Notes under the pieces: generated by a model
The model's database searches: none
What the model saw: the letters and a program-made list of their open reading frames with translations, nothing else
Told to the model about the DNA's origin: nothing
Origin: Candidatus Bathyarchaeota archaeon
Lineage (GTDB): Archaea; Thermoproteota; Bathyarchaeia; RBG-16-48-13; GCA-020355125
Length of the DNA stretch: 52,268 nt
NCBI GenBank assembly: GCA_026015035.1
Contig: JAOZHB010000021.1
Span: forward strand, 1 to 52,268
Reading direction: 5' to 3'
Position numbers and translations under genes: made by a program
Part shown: one piece after another, positions 24,065-32,666 of the stretch
How positions within the stretch are numbered: position 1 is the first letter of the stretch
Layout of the letters: each line of letters starts with the position of its first letter

Positions 24065-24733
24065 ATGAAAGAGAGGGATGATGGAAAAGTAAGGGATATA
24101 GAGGATAGACTTCAGAAAGGGGAGATTAATCACAAAGAGGCATATAAAATACTAATTGAAAGAGGATTTACCGAAAGTGGAGCAAGCATCGCGCGCGCGG
24201 GTTTACTAGTCTTATTTATTGCCTTATGGATTGCGTTTTTTGCTCTATGGCTGCTTCCCCCTATTTCAAAATCACTAAATCTAGATGTTCTAGCGTTCTT
24301 CAGCGGGCTGCAGAGCTTCACAATTCCATTGGTCGTTATATATGTATCAATTTTTATATTCGCACTTGGTACCGTTCTTTTTATCTGGGCTAACCTTACA
24401 CATAAAGCCAGAGGCGGGATTAACAGAGCTGATGAAACAATTATATTTCACAGGGAGGGGCTTTACAAGTTTGTAAGACACCCACAAAATCTAGGCGGTG
24501 GTACATGGTTCATATTTTTACCAGTTATTCTAAGTCAATACACCCACTTCACAATCCTTACGGTTTTCGCCATCGCCTCGATGATTGTATACATATACAT
24601 CGCATCACATCTAGAAGAAAAAAACAATATAGAGAAATGGGGCGATGAATACCGACAATACTTGAGAGAAGTCCCAAGATTCAACATACTTTTGGGGGTT
24701 TGGAGACATATTAGGAGAAAGAAATCAAAGTAA
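24065..24733 (+). CDS. Second ICMT-like membrane methyltransferase with a short cytosolic N-terminal domain
   Basis: 222 residues: a charged ~40-residue N-terminal helix pair (RLQKGEINHKEAYKILIERGF, SHOCT-like in character), four to five membrane helices, the SAM-binding FVRHPQNLGG and the distal HLEEKNNIEKWGDEYRQYLREVPRF. In the family RHPxYxG the Tyr is replaced by Gln-Asn here. Substrate unknown. A CGCGCGCGCG run at 24191-24199 encodes Ala-Arg-Ala just before the first membrane helix, which looks like the intergenic repeat but within a gene. GGGGGGG upstream of the ATG may act as the ribosome binding site. Confidence 0.75.
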   Translation: MKERDDGKVRDIEDRLQKGEINHKEAYKILIERGFTESGASIARAGLLVLFIALWIAFFALWLLPPISKSLNLDVLAFFSGLQSFTIPLVVIYVSIFIFALGTVLFIWANLTHKARGGINRADETIIFHREGLYKFVRHPQNLGGGTWFIFLPVILSQYTHFTILTVFAIASMIVYIYIASHLEEKNNIEKWGDEYRQYLREVPRFNILLGVWRHIRRKKSK

Positions 24734-24936
24734 TTCACGAATGGGTCAACAACTTAGCTCTATACTTCGAAAATTGGTATGAAAAAATAAAGGGATATTC
24801 CATCTGAATTAAAAGAATAGTTGTCAGGCTAAAGGTTTTGGAGTCATACAGAACGTTCTCATTCTTCACATGCCCTATAATTATTTTAAAATACTGACCA
24901 TAAGAATTCTATCCTTTAACATTTAGCGTGCTCATA

Positions 24937-25146
24937 CTATAGCGCGCGCGCTACTTGTACACCCCCACTTCCCCAGTTCTCAAACTCAACGTCATCAATG
25001 ATAACAGTAACATACGGAATCAATTTCTCTTTTGGATGGGGACGAGCCTCGATCTCAGTCACGACCTCACTGACCCGTGCGATCATTTCCTGTTTCTGCT
25101 CCTTCGATAACGTTCCTTTCAACACTTTAATATTGATAAATGGCAT
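24937..25146 (-). CDS. 4-oxalocrotonate tautomerase family protein
   Basis: 69 residues starting Met-Pro (PFINIKVLKG), so after Met removal the catalytic N-terminal Pro1 is exposed; then TLSKEQKQEMIARVSEVV and YVTVIIDDVEFENWGSGG complete the 4-OT beta-alpha-beta unit. These tautomerases form hexamers and interconvert enol/keto acids. An AAGGAAAGGTG sequence lies just upstream as Shine-Dalgarno. The last residues (VARAL) and the TAG stop are written by the palindrome TAGCGCGCGCGCTA, so the family's own C-terminus seems to run into the repeat. Confidence 0.85.
   Translation of the reverse strand: MPFINIKVLKGTLSKEQKQEMIARVSEVVTEIEARPHPKEKLIPYVTVIIDDVEFENWGSGGVQVARAL
24940..24953. repeat. TAGCGCGCGCGCTA perfect palindrome at the tautomerase stop
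   Basis: Full-length 14-base copy of the GC element; encodes Ala-Arg-Ala-Leu and overlaps the stop region. Confidence 0.8.
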
Positions 25147-25760
25147 GTCGTTTCACCTTCCTTTTCTTCTTGGTACTTGTAGGGCTCCCCACCTCGGAGC
25201 TCGATCACAAATCACTTCATCTTTTAGTGCTATATCGTATTTATGACTATGCCTTCGAGATACAAAGAATAGAAGAGAGGTGTTTAACTGCTTGTGGTGG
25301 CTTGTGGCTGTCGTTTCTTCATCTCGTTGTAAAGGTACTCGAGACTGGTATAGAGTCTCGGGGTGCTCCGAAGTTGCCAAGAATGTTGTCGTATAGGGTT
25401 CATAGATGCCCACCACCAAACGATTCGGTCAGATCATAGGTCATCAAATAGACGTATGTCAAGTAACCCTCTTTTGACGGGCACCCCCATAGCGCACGCT
25501 AAATAGAAAGAAGCAAATCCACATTTTTCCTTAAGAAACCCTTGCTTTGCTGCTTCTTTGTTTTACCAGCTTATCGTCATCCTCATGTAAGAGACTGATG
25601 AGGTTATTACGTACATTATGAGCCTTTGAGTGTGAGATATCGAGAAGACACACGCGTGATAAGTGTTATGTTCTCTCTAGAGTTAACGACCGTAGTATAG
25701 ATAAGAGGGGAAAACCCTGAGGATAAGCGTAGGTGAAAGCGTCAAACTAGGGACTGCTGA
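25147..25760. other. Spacer without a supported gene
   Basis: Open frames on both strands (25140-25439 plus, 25153-25419 minus) show no recognisable family or composition. A degenerate repeat ATAGCGCACGCTA lies at about 25490. The minus strand carries the promoter region of the tautomerase. Confidence 0.4.
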
Positions 25761-26093
25761 TCAAAGGCTTTCGAAGCGTAGATCCATGATGTAATCTGAA
25801 AAGGTGTAGTCCTTTTTTACCTTGAGTTTTAGCTCGAGTTTCAAGCACAGATTTTCGAGAATGAGGTCTTCGATGACTGCGTGGTTTTTTCCGAGGATGC
25901 TGCGTAACGCGTGGGAAAAGACGCGGGGCTCCTGAGGGATTTCCTGTACTTCAAGATGGTATCGTTTCTTGATGGTTTGAAGCATCACCTTGGTGGATGC
26001 GATGCCAAAAATCTCTGTTAACACATTCTCCACTATTTCCAGAATTAAATCATCCAGTTTTTCCTCTGATACCAGATTCATGGAACTCATCAT
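25761..26093 (-). CDS. NitrOD5-like domain protein
   Basis: A helical 110-residue protein with two related halves: LILEIVENVLTEIFGIASTKVML and EIPQEPRVFSHALRSILGKNHAVIEDLILENL. The pattern (IFG... then P..F...L..ILG..A..IE..I) recalls the NitrOD5 output domain described in Thaumarchaeota and other archaea, function unknown. The ATG at 26093 follows GGGGT; later Met codons are possible starts. It stands alone, flanked by large spacers. Confidence 0.45.
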   Translation of the reverse strand: MMSSMNLVSEEKLDDLILEIVENVLTEIFGIASTKVMLQTIKKRYHLEVQEIPQEPRVFSHALRSILGKNHAVIEDLILENLCLKLELKLKVKKDYTFSDYIMDLRFESL

Positions 26094-26654
26094 CAGATTC
26101 AACCCCTTGAACAGCGGTAAGAGTGTGATTGGGAAGTGAGATGGGACTCTCTTGCTCGCTTTTCAATTCAAGCCTATGAGTTGAATCGGCTGTTTACAAA
26201 ATATAATATTTACTAAACTCAAATCCATGTTTCTAACCCGTATTTACAGTCCTTACTAATTATGCAAATAATGAAGAATGACCTACAAGAAACACGAGGC
26301 GACGCAAGTCGTTTATAAGATATAGCCACAGAACGTATCCAGAATTTTCAGTTGCTCATTCACGTCAATAATATCTCTCTTGAGCTTCTGAGGACATACA
26401 TCATTTTCTGTAATGTTTTCTTGTATGACTGGCGATAGAGTGGATGGTTCTGGCTTCTGAAAGACGACGGGCTTCAGCGATTACTGGTAGGGTAACGCGA
26501 AAAAGATGCTTGAAGCAGATAACTCTGCTTACCCGCACCGCATATACAGAGTTTTTAAAGAAAACACGCAAGCGACATTGGGTTATTCCATGAAGTCAAA
26601 ATGGGGACACACTCGTAACCTCGACGCGTAGGTTTGACAAACAACGATGGGTCG
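26094..26654. other. Spacer without a supported gene
   Basis: About 550 bases separate the NitrOD5-like gene and the aminotransferase. No reading frame with family character, no repeats of the CTAG/GC family and no clear RNA gene. Confidence 0.45.
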
Positions 26655-27830
26655 CTAAAGTAATGTCTCTACCGCCTTCTCTATCCTGTTACAGGCCTCC
26701 TCCAGCTGGCTGAGGGGTTGAGCATAGCTGAGCCGCAGATAGCCTTCACCTCCCGCGCCAAAGGCGGATCCGGGAACAACTGCCACACCTCCATTCTGGA
26801 GGAGAAACTGTGCCAAATCCTTCGAAAGCTTTCCCAGTCCCTCCACGTTCGGGAACGCGTAGAAGGCTCCTTTAGGCGTTGGACAACGGAACCCTTCGAT
26901 CTCATTCAGTCGGGGGACGAGGAACCGTCTTCTTTCGTCGAAGACTGCGACCATTCGTTCAATGAAGTCTTGTGGGCCGTTGAGGGCAGCTAAGGCCGCT
27001 CTCTGGGAGATCGCGGGCGCGTGAACCATGGTGTACTGCTGCAGCTTAACCATCTCGTCGATTATCTCCCTCGCTCCAACCGCATAGCCAATTCTCCATC
27101 CAGTCATGGCGTAGGTCTTCGAGAAGGAATTGACCGTCACCGTTCTATCTCTCATCCCTTCGAAGGCAGCGATGCTCTGATGACGCATCCCTTCATAAAG
27201 CATCGTCTCATAGACCTCGTCAGATACAACGTAGAGGTCATATGTTCTCGCCACCTCCGCTATACCTGCGACGTCTTCTCTGCGTTGGACGCCACCTGTT
27301 GGATTAGCCGGCGAGTTGAGGATAATCATCTTTGTCTTGGGGGTGACGGATTTCGCAATGTCCCCTGGGATCAGCCGGAAGTTTTCCTCCTCCCGGACAG
27401 CGACGAAGACGGGTGTTGCACCGACGACCCGAGCAACGGCTTCATACACGACGAAGCAGGGGTCGCTGAGAATCACCTCGTCCCCTGGGTCGACCAGAGC
27501 CAGCATTGCTAAGAGGAGGGCGCCCGTGCAGCCTCCGCCACTCACAAGCACCTCCTGAGGCGTGTAGTCCAAGCCATTGACTTTTGCTACCTTCGCAGAC
27601 AAGGCTTCTCGGAGATCGGGAAACCCCGCGTTTGGCGTGTAGCGGGTATACCCCGCGTCGAGAGCCTTCTTGGCTGCCTCACGTATGTGACGGGGTGTAT
27701 CGAAGTCAGGCTCACCTATTCCAAGGCTTATCACGTCGCCCATCGTCTGAGCCAAGTCAAAGAGCTTCCGGATTCCTGAAGAACGGATCCGCTGTATTCT
27801 CTGGCTGAACACGTGTTCTCTCTCAACCAA
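26655..27830 (-). CDS. PLP-dependent class I/II aminotransferase (aspartate aminotransferase-like)
   Basis: Fold-type I aminotransferase of about 391 residues: GIGEPDFDTP near the start, YTRYTPNAGFPDLREAL, NPxNPTGG as NSPANPTGGVQRRED, SDEVYE, and the Schiff-base lysine in SFSKTYAMTGWRIGY, with the terminal LRLSYA carboxylate-binding Arg. Aspartate, alanine or aromatic substrates cannot be distinguished. The frame opens at 27860, but AAGGAGAGG lies about 8 bases before a TTG at 27830, and MVEREHVFSQRI is a family-like start, so I choose that. Single gene. Confidence 0.88.
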   Translation of the reverse strand: MVEREHVFSQRIQRIRSSGIRKLFDLAQTMGDVISLGIGEPDFDTPRHIREAAKKALDAGYTRYTPNAGFPDLREALSAKVAKVNGLDYTPQEVLVSGGGCTGALLLAMLALVDPGDEVILSDPCFVVYEAVARVVGATPVFVAVREEENFRLIPGDIAKSVTPKTKMIILNSPANPTGGVQRREDVAGIAEVARTYDLYVVSDEVYETMLYEGMRHQSIAAFEGMRDRTVTVNSFSKTYAMTGWRIGYAVGAREIIDEMVKLQQYTMVHAPAISQRAALAALNGPQDFIERMVAVFDERRRFLVPRLNEIEGFRCPTPKGAFYAFPNVEGLGKLSKDLAQFLLQNGGVAVVPGSAFGAGGEGYLRLSYAQPLSQLEEACNRIEKAVETLL

Positions 27831-27860
27831 TACCGAATCCTCTCCTTTCATGAGACGCAT

Positions 27861-28231
27861 ATGTCTTAAATCGCAGAACCTAATATGTTTTCCACCGAAA
27901 CGAGAGTAGCGTGAACCAGAGATTTTCCACCAAAGCTCGATCCATAGTAGATAGATATGTGCTCAATACGTGGTTAGCAGTGACATAACACCTGTTTAGG
28001 CGAAGTCGAAGCAGTCTCACCGGGAGTTCTACCACGGAGGATCATTTCGGTGCGCTTACACAGTAATATACTACCTCAAAGCATCAACGTTTAAGAAGCT
28101 GATTCAAGAAGACCTAATAGCTAGCTAGCAGAAGCTGTTCCAGCGGTACCGATTTTCGTTTAGGCTTCGGGCTAGCGGATTTACGAATTGACGTTAGAAC
28201 GTTCATACGACCGTCTGTTCGGGTGTGATGT
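27861..28231. other. Spacer with CTAG tandem, no supported gene
   Basis: ATAGCTAGCTAGC occurs at 28118-28130; nothing else is recognised. Confidence 0.4.
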
Positions 28232-28381
28232 ATGACGAACCTCATTACGTGCGATATCTGTGGTCACCGAGTCAAGAAAGAAGAGATCTATCGATGTCTC
28301 AAGTGTGGTAGAGTATACTGTTCAGACTGCATGGTGGACTCAACAACGATTTGCCCGACTACGAAAACAATTAGTAATTGA
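28232..28381 (+). CDS. Small zinc-finger protein (49 residues)
   Basis: A short gene reading MTNLITCDICGHRVKKEE, then YRCLKCGRVYCSDCM, and a later Cys-Pro. Six or seven Cys plus a His arranged as CxxC...CxxC...CxxC form a treble-clef or RING-like zinc site. Such mini zinc proteins are frequent in archaea, with DNA, RNA or protein binding assumed. It precedes a methyltransferase by ~100 bases in the same orientation. The Cys spacing argues for a real gene. Confidence 0.55.
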   Translation: MTNLITCDICGHRVKKEEIYRCLKCGRVYCSDCMVDSTTICPTTKTISN

Positions 28382-28483
28382 AACCCAGGGAATATTTATC
28401 TGTATTCAGGTAATATGACGTCTAAAAGAAGCCACCCGCGAAACTAGAGTGTAAGCCGTTTTCAAGGACGGAGGGAGATCGGC

Positions 28484-28996
28484 TTGTCGTGGTATGGATC
28501 ACATTCATTTCTCAACGAATACATCTGCGAAAATACGTGTAAGAGGATCATGGAGATTGGGGTTTATACTGGTGAAAACGCGAGGACCATGGTTGAGGCA
28601 GCTGTCCGAAATGTTCCACCAGGCGAAGTAGAATACTACGGCTTCGACTTTTTCATGGGCGCTAGGTTACGGGAGGTGAGGCAGAAGTTGGAGAAGACAG
28701 GATGCAAGTTTCAACTTTTCAAAGGAGATACTGTTGACACGCTTCCTAAAGTCGTGACGACTCTGCCTATAATGGACGTAATCTTCATCGACGGAGGTAA
28801 ATCGTATTCAGAGGCGAGGAGCGACTGGGAGCACGCAAAAACCCTCATGCATGATGGAACGGCGGTATTCGTCCATAACGTTGATTTTTCAGGCGTCCGA
28901 TCCATGGTGGACAGCATTTCCCGAAGTCAGTATCGAGTTAAGTTGTTTCGCGCGCCCTTCGAAGGCGAGGTAGCCTTAATCAAGAAGAAGACTTAG
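28484..28996 (+). CDS. Class I SAM-dependent methyltransferase (Methyltransf_24-like)
   Basis: 170 residues: motif I is CKRIMEIGVYTGENARTM, strand 2 EYYGFDFF, strand 4 MDVIFIDGGKSYSEARSDWEHAKTLMHDGTAVFVHNV with the FIDGxHxY-type signature (here GKSY in place of GxHxY). Members methylate sugars, catechols or unknown small molecules. Start is TTG at 28484, with GGAGGGAGAT shortly upstream. The TAG stop is inside TTAGCTAGCTAG. Confidence 0.75.
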   Translation: MSWYGSHSFLNEYICENTCKRIMEIGVYTGENARTMVEAAVRNVPPGEVEYYGFDFFMGARLREVRQKLEKTGCKFQLFKGDTVDTLPKVVTTLPIMDVIFIDGGKSYSEARSDWEHAKTLMHDGTAVFVHNVDFSGVRSMVDSISRSQYRVKLFRAPFEGEVALIKKKT

Positions 28997-29004
28997 CTAG
29001 CTAG
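28993..29004. repeat. TTAGCTAGCTAG repeat supplying a stop codon
   Basis: The TAG stop of the methyltransferase is the first unit of this tandem. Confidence 0.7.
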
Positions 29005-29119
29005 ATATTACTACATTCGATATAAGAATAAACATCGATTGTGAAGTTCATTATAGGCTACGCTATGAAGTCTCGCCTGTGATTAATGTCTTATTCAATC
29101 GTGAGCTGGTTAGCTAATA

Positions 29120-30559
29120 TCACCCTGTATAGGTTTTTTCCCATATATCGAGAGGTGGTTTAGTGTCAGGTGAGATACATGGCTCGTAGGTTTTATCTCC
29201 TATCCTCTGTCTGTGTTCTTTCTTCGCCTCTTCCAATAGTTTCTCATCCGTCAATAGGTCTATCGTTGTTGCAGCCATGACCTTCGCTGTGAATATCAAG
29301 GATTTATGTCCTAATCCAACGCCGCTTTGAGCGACGTTCTGCCACGAATGGCCTGGTGTGCCCAAGACCCAGGTGGCCGAGTTGAATTCCACAGTGGGTG
29401 TCTGCCAGCTAACATCGGCCACATCTGTGCTGCCGTGGCTTACTTCCCCTTCACCCCACGGATCGGGAACCTCGTCGTCCATTAATTTATCAACCAGTTT
29501 CTCCCATCCAGGTCGCTTGGATTTTCTCAGCTGTTCACGCTTCATTTCGGGTTCGATAGACTTCGATATTTCCTCTGCGAATTGTATCTCTTTATCGGTA
29601 TACTGTGGCGTGCCGATTTCCCGCATGTTACGGATGATTGTTTCAGCTAGGGCTCTGTTAGGAATTACGTTATATATCCCGCTTATTAATTCGTGTCGTA
29701 GCTCTGTTCTCGTCATTTTAGCGGCACCAGCTGCGATGTCAAGAACCCAATCATAAATGAACTTGACTTGGCCTCTTTCTGGAGCCCTAATATAGTACCA
29801 GCTCCTTGCGTAGTCAGGGACGATGTTAGGTTGTTGACCGCTTCTCTCAATCATGTAGTGGATTCTCGCGTCCTGAATAATGTGTTCCCTCAAAAAGTTG
29901 ACCCCCACATTCATGAGTTCAACTGCGTCCAACGCGCTTCTGCCTTGATCTGGCGAACCACCAGCATGAGCGGTCTTTCCATGGAAATGGTACTTGACTG
30001 AATTCAACGCCAAACAGCTTTCGAGGGTCGCCGCGTTCATGGTCCCAGGATGATGACTGATCACCGCGTCCACCCCACTAAAATAGCCATCTCGAACCAT
30101 GAAAATTTTGCCGCTGAAGTTCTCTTCGGCTGGACACCCAAAGAACTTGATGATGCCTGCTAAGCCATGTTTAGCCATGGTCTTCTTGACCGCTATCGCT
30201 GCAGCCACGCCACTTGTTCCATGGATGTTATGGCCACAACCGTGTCCTGGACGTCCAAGTTCCACAGGTTCCTTATGAGGAACCCTTTTTTGTGAAAGGC
30301 CCGGTAGAGCATCATACTCTCCCATGAGCCCAATAACGGGCTTCAACTCTCCCCACGACGCGACGAAGGCGGTAGGCATACCTGCAATTCCTTTCTCAAC
30401 TGTGAAGCCATGCCTTTCAAGTTCCCCTGCTAGGAGATCCGAAGATTTGAATTCGATTAGGCCAAGCTCAGCGAACTCCCAAATCTTATCACTGATCGTG
30501 ACGATTCTCTTACGGTTCTCTTCTATCCAAGAGAAGGCACTGGATTTTTCAGATGACAT
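29120..30559 (-). CDS. M20 amidohydrolase, AbgB-like (p-aminobenzoyl-glutamate hydrolase type)
   Basis: 479 residues, longer than typical M20 deacylases, as in AbgB. Metal-site sequences: GLMGEYDALPGLSQKR, GRPGHGCGHNIHGTSGVAAA, FGCPAEENFSGK with the catalytic Glu pair, SHHPGTMN, and a C-terminal GTPGHSWQNVAQSGVGLGHKSL with the last His. The lid domain FHGKTAHAGGSPDQGRSALDAVELMNVG is characteristic. It probably removes glutamate or another amino acid from an aromatic acyl group, which is interesting in a genome that makes a p-aminobenzoate-derived pterin cofactor nearby, though a link is inference. Confidence 0.85.
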   Translation of the reverse strand: MSSEKSSAFSWIEENRKRIVTISDKIWEFAELGLIEFKSSDLLAGELERHGFTVEKGIAGMPTAFVASWGELKPVIGLMGEYDALPGLSQKRVPHKEPVELGRPGHGCGHNIHGTSGVAAAIAVKKTMAKHGLAGIIKFFGCPAEENFSGKIFMVRDGYFSGVDAVISHHPGTMNAATLESCLALNSVKYHFHGKTAHAGGSPDQGRSALDAVELMNVGVNFLREHIIQDARIHYMIERSGQQPNIVPDYARSWYYIRAPERGQVKFIYDWVLDIAAGAAKMTRTELRHELISGIYNVIPNRALAETIIRNMREIGTPQYTDKEIQFAEEISKSIEPEMKREQLRKSKRPGWEKLVDKLMDDEVPDPWGEGEVSHGSTDVADVSWQTPTVEFNSATWVLGTPGHSWQNVAQSGVGLGHKSLIFTAKVMAATTIDLLTDEKLLEEAKKEHRQRIGDKTYEPCISPDTKPPLDIWEKTYTG

Positions 30560-30686
30560 GCCAGATCACGATAAATAAGATTCAAAGTTATGTTATTAAA
30601 CAATATCGATAGCTAACTCAGTGACCCTGTAACTGAACTGAAGAAGAAGCTGAGTGAACGGAGGGTCATGCAGCGGCTCTACGCTC

Positions 30687-30698
30687 GCTAGCTAGCTA
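30687..30698. repeat. GCTAGCTAGCTA tandem
   Basis: Upstream of the MBL-fold gene, in the divergent region with the AbgB-like gene. Confidence 0.65.
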
Positions 30699-30780
30699 CG
30701 ACGCTTAAGGCTCCTGAAGCCTTTAATACTCAACAACCCACATTAGAACCATTCATCAAGATCGGGGGAGGAAGAAACTG

Positions 30781-31524
30781 ATGGTCACCTTCAGGTACCT
30801 GGGAATCTCGTTCTTTGAGTTGACAACAGGTAATGGCGTGAAGATCCTGATTGACCCCTGCATCACAAAGAACGTGCTATGCCCCATCGTCGTTGATGAT
30901 GTCACCGACGTGGACCTCATCCTCGTCACCCACGGGGCACCCGATCACATGGGGGACGCCATCGAGATCCAGAAGAAGACCGGCGCAACCCTCGTCTCCG
31001 ACTCCGCTGTCAAGATCCACGCCGAACGCATGGGCGTGGAGAATGACAAAGTCATCAGCATTCTATGGGGTGACCAGATCGAGGTTCAGGGCGTCACGGT
31101 CAAGGCCGTCGAATGCCGGCACATAAACCTCTTCCAGTCAGGGGACCGCTACCTCTCTGGGATTCCCCTAAGCTTCATCATCCATCCTGAGGACGGCGTC
31201 CGGATCTACAACGCAGGGGACACCGCCCTCTTCAGCGACCTGAAGCTGATTGGGCGGCTTCATCGACCCAACATCGCCCTGATCCCCATCGGCGGTGCCC
31301 CCGAGTTGACCGGGGGTTACAGTCACCTTCCCCCCCAGGAGGCGTCACTCGCCGCCCAATGGATAGGCGCCGACGTCGTCATCCCCACCCATTATCAGCC
31401 TGATGCTGAGGAAGTCGCGGCCTTCACCAAGTACCTAACACTCCTGGCCCCGTCCATCCGCGTCCTCGCCATGAAGCCAGGAGACACCCGCACCTACGAC
31501 CGCCACACTCTCCAAGTCACCTAG
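30781..31524 (+). CDS. MBL-fold metal-dependent hydrolase (UPF0173/UlaG-like)
   Basis: 247 residues with the metallo-beta-lactamase layout: GVKILIDPC, the metal motif LVTHGAPDHMGD (HxxxDH; the usual HxHxDH has Gly-Ala-Pro in place of the second His region), ECRHINL, IYNAGDTALFSDLKLIG with the bridging Asp, and ADVVIPTHYQP with the last His. The UPF0173 group contains hydrolases of unknown substrate; the lactonase UlaG is a relative. GGGGGAGGAAG precedes the ATG. GC-rich codon use is stronger than in the neighbours. Confidence 0.85.
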   Translation: MVTFRYLGISFFELTTGNGVKILIDPCITKNVLCPIVVDDVTDVDLILVTHGAPDHMGDAIEIQKKTGATLVSDSAVKIHAERMGVENDKVISILWGDQIEVQGVTVKAVECRHINLFQSGDRYLSGIPLSFIIHPEDGVRIYNAGDTALFSDLKLIGRLHRPNIALIPIGGAPELTGGYSHLPPQEASLAAQWIGADVVIPTHYQPDAEEVAAFTKYLTLLAPSIRVLAMKPGDTRTYDRHTLQVT

Positions 31525-31555
31525 GCCCAAACGACTGCAAACCAAAACAAGCCAA

Positions 31556-31568
31556 CTAGCTAGCTAGC
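31556..31568. repeat. CTAGCTAGCTAGC tandem
   Basis: Longest perfect CTAG tandem in the window, 32 bases after the MBL-fold stop. Confidence 0.7.
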
Positions 31569-31941
31569 CAAAGTACTGCACACAACATTATGGCATAATC
31601 TAGAGTCGCCAGTTCCCGAATTTTCCATACCGATAGCAATTTCTAGCTAGGTATTATTGACACCATTATCGTTTTACAGGTCCTGCTATGCCTATTACCC
31701 CAGAACCCTTTCAAATAACCACACGACGTTTCTATTCTGGATGAGGAACTGAAACATAGGATACGCATGTTAAATTCTGTTGGTACGGTGGGACAAGACT
31801 GACTAATTATAAACATATTACAATCATATTTGCCAAAGATAATCATAGAGCATGATAAATCGACAGTCTATAATAATAATTAGTAAGCAACCCCCACCAA
31901 AAAATTCCACCATTATTCTAAACAAGCTACTGGTAACATGG

Positions 31942-32014
31942 AGCCGGGGACCGGATTTGAACCGGTATAAAGTCGGTCTGCAGCCGACCGCCTCAACCAC
32001 TCAGCCACCCCGGC
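31942..32014 (-). tRNA. tRNA-Cys (GCA)
   Basis: On the minus strand the 73 bases fold as a normal tRNA: acceptor GCCGGGG/CCCCGGC, discriminator T, anticodon stem GTCGG/CCGAC around loop CTGCAGA (anticodon GCA), and T arm ACCGG-TTCAAAT-CCGGT. U73 and GCA are the accepted identity elements for cysteine. CCA is not encoded. No intron. Confidence 0.93.
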
Positions 32015-32077
32015 GATTTTACATTAGTAAACAGCGGAGAACAAAGGTCTCCTCTGATGCAGTCTTCAACTCATTTC

Positions 32078-32218
32078 TTAATATTTTTCTTGGATAAATT
32101 CTTTTTCCCTTGTCTTATTTAGGTCTTGCATCGCTTCAAAGACAGGGGGCTTCTCTGATTCTTTTAAACGTATCCGTTTTAAATTGATGTATGAGGTTTT
32201 AGCCTCTTTATAGTTCAT
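32078..32218 (-). CDS. Possible small hypothetical protein
   Basis: A 46-residue frame from an ATG at 32218, lysine- and glutamate-rich (NLKRIRLKESEKPPVFEAM), between the two tRNA genes. Nothing is recognised. It overlaps what could be the tRNA-Cys promoter region, so it may be chance. Confidence 0.2.
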   Translation of the reverse strand: MNYKEAKTSYINLKRIRLKESEKPPVFEAMQDLNKTREKEFIQEKY

Positions 32219-32392
32219 GTAGGAAATGGTTATTCTACTGCCACCAGGTACAGAAGCGTCTTCACGCAGTGTACACATCCACGTCTAAAAAGGAATATTG
32301 TAGATTCAGCCTCGTACGTCAAAGCTAAGATAAAAAGATAAAAAATCCTTGAAGGTGCTTATACTCTTTTGAAAAACTTCTTGGATGAGAAA

Positions 32393-32400
32393 CAATATAA
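32393..32400 (+). promoter_or_regulatory. TATA element for tRNA-His
   Basis: CAATATAA lies about 29 bases before the first base of the mature tRNA-His, the usual archaeal TATA-box distance for a tRNA. Confidence 0.45.
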
Positions 32401-32428
32401 GATTGATGTGGTTTTTCAAAGGACGTGT

Positions 32429-32558
32429 GGCCGCTGTAACGTAGAGGAAAGTAGAAGCTTTCCGCGGAATCTGGCAGCGTACTGGCCTGACGAAGACTTC
32501 CCTTCGAAGCTTCGGGCTAATGGAGCCAGGAGGTGGGGTTCAAATCCCCACAGCGGCC
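32429..32558 (+). tRNA. tRNA-His (GTG) with two introns, one splitting the anticodon
   Basis: The ends pair as an 8-bp acceptor including G-1:C73 (GGCCGCTG/CAGCGGCC), which is specific to tRNA-His, with T arm TGGGG-TTCAAAT-CCCCA. Removing 32448-32474 (27 nt, D loop; boundary ambiguous by two bases) and 32490-32520 (31 nt) leaves 72 nt: D stem ACGT/GCGT with loop AGAGGCA, anticodon stem CTGGC/GCCAG and loop CTGTGGA, anticodon GTG. The exon junction falls between G34 and T35. The second intron contains CGAAG/CTTCG, leaving a TGA bulge that fits bulge-helix-bulge cutting. If only a canonical 37/38 intron were removed the anticodon would read GAC (Val), but C73 and G-1 argue against it. Confidence 0.8.
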
Positions 32559-32666
32559 CTCAGACAATAACCAACGATTAAGCAGTTTAACACATCATCG
32601 ACGGAGTTTATTCCTTTTTCTCAAGTCTTATAACCCTATCAGGTAATAGGATATATGATGTTTTAG

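Noticed and set aside
25140-25439. Overlapping open frames on both strands downstream of nothing recognisable
   Set aside because: No ribosome binding site in register, no family pattern and unlikely composition.
32429-32558. Selenocysteine tRNA (9-bp acceptor GGCCGCTGT/ACAGCGGCC with a 4-bp T stem)
   Set aside because: The linker to a D stem would be 8 bases, no TCA anticodon arm forms, and the discriminator would be C rather than G. The two-intron tRNA-His explains every base.
32369-32581. Open frame across the tRNA-His gene
   Set aside because: It reads through the tRNA and its introns and has no protein family character.
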